Assembly (NCBI GenBank): GCA_009695395.1
Contig: SIBB01000186.1
Span: 1-7,013 of the forward strand
Source of the DNA: Pedosphaera sp.
Lineage (GTDB): Bacteria > Verrucomicrobiota > Verrucomicrobiia > Limisphaerales > SXTU01
Reading direction: 5' to 3'
Length of the DNA stretch: 7,013 nucleotides
The notes under the pieces were generated by a model. It saw nothing but the letters and a program-made list of their open reading frames with translations. It ran no database searches and was not told the DNA's origin. This document shows, piece after piece, positions 1 to 5,607 of this stretch. The position numbers were made by a program, and so were the translations under genes. How positions within the stretch are numbered: position 1 is the first letter of the stretch; each line of letters opens with the position of its first letter.

Positions 1-28
1 GAGTGTCCAGTTTTCAGTGTTCACTGAG
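1..28. repeat. Partial heptamer repeat (AGTGTTC type) at window edge
   Basis: From base 3 the sequence reads as consecutive 7-bp units: AGTGTCC, AGTTTTC, AGTGTTC and then the diverged ACTGAGC. It matches the unit of the repeat at 3420-3499. It lies inside the open frame of the PSCyt1/DUF1549 gene and codes for SVNTENWTL on the minus strand. No complementary GAACACT arm is visible at higher coordinates, so this is either half of an element or one cut by the window edge. Confidence 0.5.
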
Positions 29-2385
29 CGACTGCTCGCCAGCGTGGACACGACCGGTGCAGGCGTGCGGGCGAATTCGGCGGCCTTGGTGTCCGCCGTC
101 ACGTTGAGGCGGAAGTGGCCGAGCGTCGCCTTCGCGGTGGCGGACTGCTGCTCGAGCGTGACCGACAGCCGCGATCCGGCGGGGATTTCCACCGGCTTCT
201 CGGCGATGAGCGTCAGCGAATGTGCCTTGCCCGTGGAACCGCCCACGGCCCAGCCGCGCGTGCGGTCCTTCGCGGACGCGGTGTCGTTGATGACGTTCTC
301 CGCGTCGTAGCTCGCCTGCGTGAAGTCGGCGATGGCCGCGGTGAACTTCACCTCGCGCGCACCGTTCATCGCGAAGGCCAGGTCCTTCGCGGGCGCGTCG
401 TTGCCCGCCTTGTCCCAGACGACGTTGCGTTGCGCGTCGAGCGCGACCACACGGAAGCCTTTCAGCCGCTCGCCCGCCTCGGCGCGATTCCACACCACGA
501 TGCGCTCCAGCGCGCGGGCCTCCTTCAAGTCCACTTCCCACCACGGGTTTTCCTGCGACTCGGTGTGGGCGACGGAGCCTTTGTCGTATTCGCCATCGGT
601 CTTGCCATCAATGGCGCGGGAGGCAGCCGCACCCATGTAAACGCTGCTCTGCTTCGCCTCGCCTTTGAGCGCGACATTCTCGCCGCCGCTGAAGACCTGC
701 ACTTCGGCAAGCTGGAGGAACTGGCCTTTCGTCGGCAGCTCGATGCGCACGAAGCGCGCGACCGGCCCCTTGCTCTCAGCAGACGGCAGGATGCTCGCGC
801 GCACGCGGGTGATGACGAAGTTGCCGCCAGCATGTCCGGGGCCTTTGCCGGGCAGCTTGTCATTCGGCAACGCTTCGAGTCGGAGCGCGGTCAGTTTCTG
901 CGCGTCGGGCACGGTCAGTTCGATGGTGAAGTTGTCCTTGGCCGCCTCGTTCTTCGCGACGAGGACCGAGCCGTCGTCTTGCGCCGCGAGTGCTGCGCCG
1001 GAGGAAGACTTCGCGGCGCTGGGCTTCGGCGAATTCCATTCCAGCTTCACCGGAAACGCCTGCGCCCATCTCTCTGCGCCACCCAAGACTACGGCGGACG
1101 GCGACTTAAACTTCGCCTCCACCGCCGCGAGTTCCGCTTCCCAGTCCGCGCGCTGCTTGCGCTGCGTGTCGCTGAGGAAGCTGAGGAGCGGCGACTCGTC
1201 GCGCTTGTCGGCATCCTCGGTGTTATTGAGGAATGCGTAGAGCTGGTAATACTCCTTCTGCGCAATGGGGTCGTATTTGTGCGTGTGGCATTGGGCACAG
1301 GCCATCGAGGTGCCCAGCCAGACGGCGAAGGTCGTGTTCACGCGGTCCACGATGGCGGCGATGCGCCACTCCTCGTCGTTCGTGCCGCCTTCGTTGTTCG
1401 TCATCGTGTTGCGATGGAACGCGGTGCCCTTGAGCTGCTCGTCCGTAGGGCTGTCGAACAGGTCGGCGGCGAGTTGCTCCAAGGTGAACCGGTCGAACGG
1501 CAGGTTGTTGTTGAACGCATTGATGACGTAATCGCGATAGGCCCAGATGACACGCGACGGGTCGTCCGCGTAACCGGCGCTGTCCGCGTAGCGCGCGAGG
1601 TCCAGCCACAATCGCGCCCAGTGCTCGCCGTAGCTCGGCTTCGCCAATTGCGCTTCCACGAAGCGCTCGTAAGCCTTCGGCTCCTTGTCGGCGACGAACG
1701 CGTCCACCTCGGCCACGCTCGGCGGCAGGCCTGTGAGGTCCAGCGCGACGCGACGGGCGAGCGCGTAGCGGTCGGCCTCCGGCTGGGGGAGGAGGCCATC
1801 TTGGGCAAGGCGACTCAGGATGAAGGCGTCTGTCGGGGAAGAGTAATTAGTGATGAGTGATTGAGTGACGGGGGACTTCGAGCCGCTCTTGGCCAGCAAC
1901 GCACTAATTACTTCCTTACTAATTACTGTCGGGGCCGGCCGCTTCGGCTTCTCGTAAGCCCAGTGCCCAGAGAACTTCGCACCGGACTTCACCCACGCGG
2001 CGAGCAGTTCGACTTCGCGTGGCGTCAGCTGCTTGCCGAACTTCGGCGGGGGCATCACGTCGTCGAGATCCTTCGTCGTGACGCGATGGAGCAGCAGGCT
2101 CTGCTGCGGTTGGCCGGACACGATGGCGCGGCGGCCATCGCCGAGGTCCGCACCAAGTCCCTCCGCCGTGTCCAAGCGCAGTCCCACACCCTTCTTTCCG
2201 CCCTTGCGCTCGGCGGCGTCCGGCCCGTGGCAGGTGAAGCACTTGTCGGAAAGGATGGGCCGGATGTCGCGCTGAAAATCCGGCGGGGCGATTGCAGCGG
2301 ACTTCGGCGCGGGCGCGGCGGAAGCCATGCGGCTCGCGGCGCAGAGCAGCACCGCAAGGCCAAGGTGTTTCAGTAATCGTGTCAT
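1..2385 (-). CDS. Secreted PSCyt1-DUF1549 (planctomycete-type cytochrome c) protein, 3' partial
   Basis: An open frame of 795 codons runs from the ATG at 2385 off the window edge with no stop, so the C-terminus (where DUF1553 normally lies) is missing. Residues 1-24 form a Sec signal peptide: basic start, core LAVLLCAAS, likely cut after ASA. Residues 35-150 are a PSCyt1 domain with the haem motif CFTCHG (C49, C52, H53) and the MPPPKFGKQLT motif near 111. DUF1549 covers about 185-395, with LDLTGLPP at 215-222, WARLWLDLARYADS at 256-269 and a second haem-like motif, CAQCHTHKYDP, at 363-373. Residues 540-660 resemble a discoidin/F5-8C carbohydrate-binding module (RFVRIELP, LAEVQVFSGGENVA, AIDGKTDG, PWWEVDL). 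Relatives are predicted secreted, haem-binding proteins linked by context to polysaccharide breakdown, but their biochemistry is poorly known. Residues 154-185 are encoded by a repeat insertion, and 787-795 begin a second repeat. The sequence GAGAACAAGT before the ATG offers only a weak ribosome site. Confidence 0.9.
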   Translation of the reverse strand, partial: MTRLLKHLGLAVLLCAASRMASAAPAPKSAAIAPPDFQRDIRPILSDKCFTCHGPDAAERKGGKKGVGLRLDTAEGLGADLGDGRRAIVSGQPQQSLLLHRVTTKDLDDVMPPPKFGKQLTPREVELLAAWVKSGAKFSGHWAYEKPKRPAPTVISKEVISALLAKSGSKSPVTQSLITNYSSPTDAFILSRLAQDGLLPQPEADRYALARRVALDLTGLPPSVAEVDAFVADKEPKAYERFVEAQLAKPSYGEHWARLWLDLARYADSAGYADDPSRVIWAYRDYVINAFNNNLPFDRFTLEQLAADLFDSPTDEQLKGTAFHRNTMTNNEGGTNDEEWRIAAIVDRVNTTFAVWLGTSMACAQCHTHKYDPIAQKEYYQLYAFLNNTEDADKRDESPLLSFLSDTQRKQRADWEAELAAVEAKFKSPSAVVLGGAERWAQAFPVKLEWNSPKPSAAKSSSGAALAAQDDGSVLVAKNEAAKDNFTIELTVPDAQKLTALRLEALPNDKLPGKGPGHAGGNFVITRVRASILPSAESKGPVARFVRIELPTKGQFLQLAEVQVFSGGENVALKGEAKQSSVYMGAAASRAIDGKTDGEYDKGSVAHTESQENPWWEVDLKEARALERIVVWNRAEAGERLKGFRVVALDAQRNVVWDKAGNDAPAKDLAFAMNGAREVKFTAAIADFTQASYDAENVINDTASAKDRTRGWAVGGSTGKAHSLTLIAEKPVEIPAGSRLSVTLEQQSATAKATLGHFRLNVTADTKAAEFARTPAPVVSTLASSRSVNTENWTL
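1830..1934. mobile_element. In-frame palindromic heptamer element flanked by a 9-bp direct repeat
   Basis: The same 9 bases, CTGTCGGGG, occur at 1830-1838 and 1926-1934. Between them lies an inverted repeat: AGTAATTAGT at 1842-1851 is perfectly complementary to ACTAATTACT at 1918-1927. The left arm continues as 7-bp units (AGTAATT, AGTGATG, AGTGATT, then AGTGACG after one extra base), and the right arm contains two ACTAATTACT-like units at 1903-1927. The two direct-repeat copies are exactly 96 bp apart, so the host gene gains 32 codons (residues 154-185) and keeps its frame. Those residues lie in the linker between PSCyt1 and DUF1549. Removing 96 bp restores KRPAPTDAFIL across the junction. 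The right arm overlaps the direct repeat by 2 bp, so a true target duplication could be 7-9 bp. No transposase is encoded. A miniature transposon or REP-like element is the inference. Confidence 0.6.
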
Positions 2386-2459
2386 ACTTGTTCTCAGGTC
2401 GCAGGTTTGGACGCGCCAAGCCAGCCGGTGATTGAGGTTTTGCGAGGCGAAGAATCTGC

Positions 2460-2475
2460 CAAGCCGGCGGGCTTG
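2460..2475 (-). terminator. Small hairpin after the LysR gene, possible weak terminator
   Basis: CAAGCC and GGCTTG form a 6-bp GC-rich stem with a 4-base loop, 17 bases beyond the LysR stop codon in the direction of transcription. No T-run follows, so intrinsic termination is uncertain. The rest of the 107-base gap between the LysR gene and the next start shows no clear promoter. Confidence 0.2.
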
Positions 2476-2492
2476 TCCATCGCCGCGCGCTT

Positions 2493-3374
2493 TCACGCAG
2501 CCACCAGCGATTTCGCGCGCTTGCGCATCTCCTCGATGAGCGCGAGCGCGACGGGCGAGAGGCTTGGGTGGCGCAGCACGGCGACGGTGATGGGCTTCAC
2601 GCCTTGAACAACCAACGCGCGCAGGCGTTTGTCGAGGGGCTTGCCGGGAATCGCCAGCGTCAGCCCGATGCCGAAGCCGCTGGCCGCGTAAGTCTCCACC
2701 AACTCCAGCGAGTTGACCTCCATGCCCGGCGGCCACACGACGCCGCGCCGCGCGAGGTAGTCATGGAAGTTCTTCGTGATGGTCTCGTTGAGCGGCGGGC
2801 TGATGAGCGTCTGGTCGATGCGGTCGCGCTTCAGCAACTCCTCCACGCTCGCGATCTTGAACGCCTTCGGGACGAGCAGGATCACCGGCATCTCCAACAG
2901 CGGCTCGGACTGCACGCCCAGCGGCGGCGTCCCATCCAGCACCGTCACGGCGAGGTCCACCTCCAGGTCGGCGAGCCACTTCTCGATCTGCGGCTGCACC
3001 CCCTCGCGCAAGACCACCTTGAGCTTCGGGAACTTGCTCCGCAGCCTTTGCAACATCGCCGGCAGATGGTCGCGCAGGATGATGGTCGCAGCGGCCAGGC
3101 GAACCACTTGCGTCGCGCCGCCTCGGACCTTTTCCTCCACGCCTTTGAGGCCGTCGAAGAAGGGCTTGATGAAGGTGTAAAGCTCCTCGCCCGCGTGCGT
3201 CAGCGAGAAGGGACGGCGCTGGAAGAGGGGCCCGCCGAGGTAATCCTCCAGCGCGAGAATCTGCCCGCTGATGGCCGGCTGCTGGATGCCGTAGGGCATA
3301 TTGCGCGCCGCCGCGCTCACGCCCTGATGCTTGGCGACGTAGTAGAAGAGCTCGAGGTGGTGGATGTTGAGCAT
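2493..3374 (-). CDS. LysR-type transcriptional regulator
   Basis: A complete 293-residue protein, normal for the family (about 300), with ATG at 3374 and TGA at 2493-2495. Residues 1-60 are the winged helix-turn-helix: LNIHHLELFYYVAKHQG at the start, then SAAARNMPYGIQQPAISGQI as the helix-turn-helix and LEDYLGGPLFQRRPFSLT as the wing. A linker helix follows at about 62-88. Residues 90-290 fit the periplasmic-binding-like effector domain, with VVRLAAATIILRDHLP opening it and AASGFGIGLTL near its end. The insertion-like PYGIQQPAIS, in place of the usual LNVSQPAVS, resembles LysR proteins I associate with Verrucomicrobiota. The start is fixed by the conserved LxxLELFYYVA segment, although the upstream AACCTCCACGCC contains no good Shine-Dalgarno site. 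Many family members regulate a divergent gene, but here both neighbours are co-directional, so the target and effector cannot be inferred. Confidence 0.93.
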   Translation of the reverse strand: MLNIHHLELFYYVAKHQGVSAAARNMPYGIQQPAISGQILALEDYLGGPLFQRRPFSLTHAGEELYTFIKPFFDGLKGVEEKVRGGATQVVRLAAATIILRDHLPAMLQRLRSKFPKLKVVLREGVQPQIEKWLADLEVDLAVTVLDGTPPLGVQSEPLLEMPVILLVPKAFKIASVEELLKRDRIDQTLISPPLNETITKNFHDYLARRGVVWPPGMEVNSLELVETYAASGFGIGLTLAIPGKPLDKRLRALVVQGVKPITVAVLRHPSLSPVALALIEEMRKRAKSLVAA

Positions 3375-3419
3375 GGCGTGGAGGTTTTGGCGCGAGTTGA
3401 AGGCAAGTCCGGCGGCGGA

Positions 3420-3499
3420 GCAAGTGTTCAGTGTTCAGTGTTCAGTGGGGCGCGCACGGGGCACGACTGAACACTGAACCCTGCCTACTGAACACTTGC
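3420..3499. repeat. Heptamer inverted-repeat element between the GlyRS and LysR genes
   Basis: The left arm contains three tandem AGTGTTC units (3423-3443). The outer 13 bases, GCAAGTGTTCAGT at 3420-3432, are perfectly complementary to ACTGAACACTTGC at 3487-3499. An alternative inner pairing of 14 bases joins 3433-3446 (or 3426-3439) with 3466-3479. The element starts 10 bases past the GlyRS stop codon and could fold in the transcript, so it may act as a terminator or mRNA 3' stabiliser, although there is no T-tract. I see no flanking direct repeat. It accounts for most of the 135-base gap between the two genes. Confidence 0.75.
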
Positions 3500-3509
3500 C
3501 CCCGCCCCA

Positions 3510-5321
3510 CTACCGCACCCGCGCCAGCAGCCACGGGAGCAAGTCACTCGCGGCGATGCGCTCCTGCTTCCCATCGTCGCGGTGGCGGATGGTGACGGTG
3601 TCCTTCACGCCGGCCTGCGGACCGTCCTTGATGCCCTCGAATGTCTCAAAATCCACCGTCACGCAGAACGGCGTGCCGGCTTCGTCCTGCCGCGCGTAGC
3701 GGCGACCGATGGACCCGGCCTCGTCATGGAAGGCCATCATGTGCCCGCGCAACGACTCGAAGATCGCGCGCGCCTTCGCGGCCAGCTCAGGCTTGTTCTT
3801 GAGCAACGGCAGCACGGCCACCTTGATGGGGGCCACGCGCGGATGAAATTTCAGCACCACACGCGTCTCGCTCTTGCCCTTCGCATCGGTCTCGGTGACT
3901 TCGCTGAAAGCATTCGCCAGCAGCGCGAGGATGAGGCGGTCCACCCCGGCGGACGGTTCGATGACGTGGGGGATGTATTGGCCCTTGGCGAGGCCGTCGG
4001 CGTCCTCCTGCGCGGCGGCTCCGGCTTCGGCGACAGGCACGCCGGACTTCGTGAGATACTTGAGCCGGGCCTGGTAATAGCGGTCCTTCAGCTCGGTCTG
4101 CTTCTCGGGCGGGAGCTTGCCGAAGGCGGTGCGTAACTCCTCATCGAATATGCCCATGGACTTGCCAGAGGAGCGCTCGTGCTGCGAGAGGTCGAAGTCA
4201 CTGCGTGCCGCGATGCCTTCCAATTCGTCGCCGGTGACATTGCCCTGCTCGTCCCGCTTGCTGAACGGGAACTTGAACAAGATGTCCGTGCAGGCGCGGG
4301 CGTAGTGGGCCAGCTCTGCGGGCGTCTGGCGGTGAAAGCCCAGCGTGTCCAGCGACAGCCCAATACCTTCGTAAAAGCGCACGCGTTCCTGAACCCAGTA
4401 ATGATGCCACGCCTGCCAGCCCCAGCTCGGCTGCGGCTCACCGGGATGGCCGGTCTCCGGCACCGTGGTCACACTGCCAGTGATGGCCTCGACCGCCTCA
4501 TCCGGCTTGATGAAAAACTCCAACTCCATCTGCTCGAACTCGCGCGAGCGGAAGGTGTAGTTGCGGGGCGTGACCTCGTTGCGGAACGCCTTACCCATCT
4601 GCGCGACGCCGAAGGGCACCTTCTGCCGCGACGTCTCGTGGACGTTCTTGAACTGCGCGAAGATGGCCTGCGCAGTCTCGGGACGCAGATAAGCCACATC
4701 CGCCTCCGTGGCCGTGGGGCCGACGTAGGTCTTGAACATCAGGTTGAACGGCACCGGCGGAGTCAGCAGCGAACCGTTCTCCGGGTTGAAGCGCTGGGAG
4801 CCTTCGACTTTCTCCATGCGCTCCCCGAGCAGCTCGACCGATTGCAGCCCGCGTTGAGCGTAAAACTGCGCGGCGGTCTTGCGAGCACTCTCCGGCGGCT
4901 TGCCGGCGGCCAGCAACACGGCGTAAGGCTCGCTGACTTCCTTGCCGGACACGGTGTCCTTCGCTCCGATGAAGTGGTAGGCGTTGCCCGATTGCAGCTC
5001 GATTTGGTCCGCACGGAACCGCTTCTTCGTCAGCAAGCAATCACACATCGGATCGCTAAACGTATCCACATGCCCGGACGCCCGCCAGATGGCCGGGTGC
5101 ATGATAATGGTGGCTTCGAGGCCGACTACGTCATCGCGCATGCGGGTCATGCTGGACCACCACAGCTCCTTCACGTTGCGCTTCAGCTCCGCGCCGAGCG
5201 GGCCGTAGTCCCAAAAACCCTGGATGCCCCCGTAGATTTCCGACGATTGAAAAATGAACCCGCGCCGCTTGCACAGCGACGCGAGCTTCTCCATCAGCAC
5301 ATTCTCTTTGGGCTCGGCCAT
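3510..5321 (-). CDS. glyQS: Glycine--tRNA ligase, single-chain alpha2 class II type
   Basis: A cytoplasmic enzyme that charges tRNA-Gly with glycine using ATP. The protein has 603 residues (ATG 5321, TAG 3510-3512), longer than the roughly 500 of the Thermus-type enzyme because of insertions near 120-185 and 285-310. Motif 1 is GIQGFWDYGPLGAELKRNV (32-50). The glycine-enzyme signature RPETAQ is at 213-218. Motif 2 is KAFRNEVTPRNYTFRSREFEQ (244-264). Motif 3 is VIEPSAGVDRLILALL (453-468). The C-terminal anticodon-binding domain spans about 486-600 and includes SIGRRYARQDEAGTPFCVTVD (537-557). The start at 5321 is chosen because MAEPKENVLMEKLASLCKRRGF aligns with the usual N-terminus. The frame stays open to 5519, but that extension is Arg-rich and overlaps the upstream small gene. 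The residue after RPETAQ is Ala where Gly is usual. This is distinct from the two-subunit glyQ/glyS enzyme. Confidence 0.95.
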   Translation of the reverse strand: MAEPKENVLMEKLASLCKRRGFIFQSSEIYGGIQGFWDYGPLGAELKRNVKELWWSSMTRMRDDVVGLEATIIMHPAIWRASGHVDTFSDPMCDCLLTKKRFRADQIELQSGNAYHFIGAKDTVSGKEVSEPYAVLLAAGKPPESARKTAAQFYAQRGLQSVELLGERMEKVEGSQRFNPENGSLLTPPVPFNLMFKTYVGPTATEADVAYLRPETAQAIFAQFKNVHETSRQKVPFGVAQMGKAFRNEVTPRNYTFRSREFEQMELEFFIKPDEAVEAITGSVTTVPETGHPGEPQPSWGWQAWHHYWVQERVRFYEGIGLSLDTLGFHRQTPAELAHYARACTDILFKFPFSKRDEQGNVTGDELEGIAARSDFDLSQHERSSGKSMGIFDEELRTAFGKLPPEKQTELKDRYYQARLKYLTKSGVPVAEAGAAAQEDADGLAKGQYIPHVIEPSAGVDRLILALLANAFSEVTETDAKGKSETRVVLKFHPRVAPIKVAVLPLLKNKPELAAKARAIFESLRGHMMAFHDEAGSIGRRYARQDEAGTPFCVTVDFETFEGIKDGPQAGVKDTVTIRHRDDGKQERIAASDLLPWLLARVR

Positions 5322-5330
5322 AGGGCGCGG

Positions 5331-5360
5331 AGTGTTTCGGAAGCCGCCGGGCAAAGTCAA
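5331..5360 (-). promoter_or_regulatory. Possible promoter for the GlyRS gene
   Basis: On the minus strand TTGACT (5360-5355) is a near-consensus -35 box. It is followed after 18 bases by AACACT (5336-5331), a poor -10 box (3 of 6 matches). The start codon would be only about 10 bases downstream, implying a nearly leaderless transcript, and no Shine-Dalgarno site is visible before 5321. Chance occurrence is quite possible. Confidence 0.2.
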
Positions 5361-5380
5361 GGGAGCCACGTCCCAGCGCA

Positions 5381-5580
5381 TCACTTCCGCGAGGTGAAGA
5401 CGCAGAGCAAGCCGATAAGCACCATCGCCGTGCCTGCGGCATAGATTTGGAGGCCTGCTCCGGCGGCGAGCCCGTGAGCGCCAGCACCATCGGCGAGCCG
5501 ACGGGCTGCGTGATGCCATCCCCCCACACCAGCATCAGCACCCCGCCCATCAGACAAATGACCCCGACGCCTTCCTTCAA
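5381..5580 (-). pseudogene. Small DUF3185-like membrane protein gene, frameshifted
   Basis: The reading frame from a TTG at 5580 gives KEGVGVICLMGGVLMLVWG, a first transmembrane segment, and continues to LALTGSPPEQ. The sequence that completes such a protein, GLQIYAAGTAMVLIGLLCVF followed by TSRK and stop (5381-5383), lies in the -1 frame. Adding one G to the GGCC run at 5452-5455 joins the halves into a 66-residue protein with two membrane helices around a TGSP turn. Its size and pattern resemble DUF3185 inner-membrane proteins of unknown function. AAGGG at 5597-5593 could be the ribosome site for the TTG start, as no ATG or GTG lies in frame between the upstream stop and 5580. It follows the dehydrogenase stop by 27 bases, suggesting co-transcription. 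The break may be a real mutation or an assembly error. No slippery heptamer is evident, so programmed shifting is unlikely. The family assignment is from memory of its pattern. Confidence 0.55.
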
Positions 5581-5607
5581 GTGTTCGCGATGCCCTTGGG
5601 CAAGTCC

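Noticed and set aside
115..1860. A 581-codon open frame on the plus strand
   Set aside because: It is Arg/Val/Leu-rich, has no recognisable motif, and lies antisense to a clearly recognised PSCyt1/DUF1549 protein. It is a high-GC shadow.
2568..3470. A 300-codon plus-strand open frame opposite the LysR gene
   Set aside because: His/Arg/Leu-rich shadow of the LysR frame, and it runs into the heptamer repeat.
3420..3499. CRISPR-like repeat array
   Set aside because: The repeats are 7-bp tandem units with an inverted arm. There are no spacers of regular length and no cas genes.
4179..5444. A 421-codon plus-strand open frame opposite the GlyRS gene
   Set aside because: Low-complexity Arg/Leu/His composition, and fully antisense to conserved GlyRS motifs.
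5440..5460. Programmed -1 frameshifting in the small membrane gene
   Set aside because: The sequence near the junction (CAGGCCTCCAAAT) has no X-XXY-YYZ slippery heptamer, and no strong downstream stem is apparent. Single-base loss is simpler.
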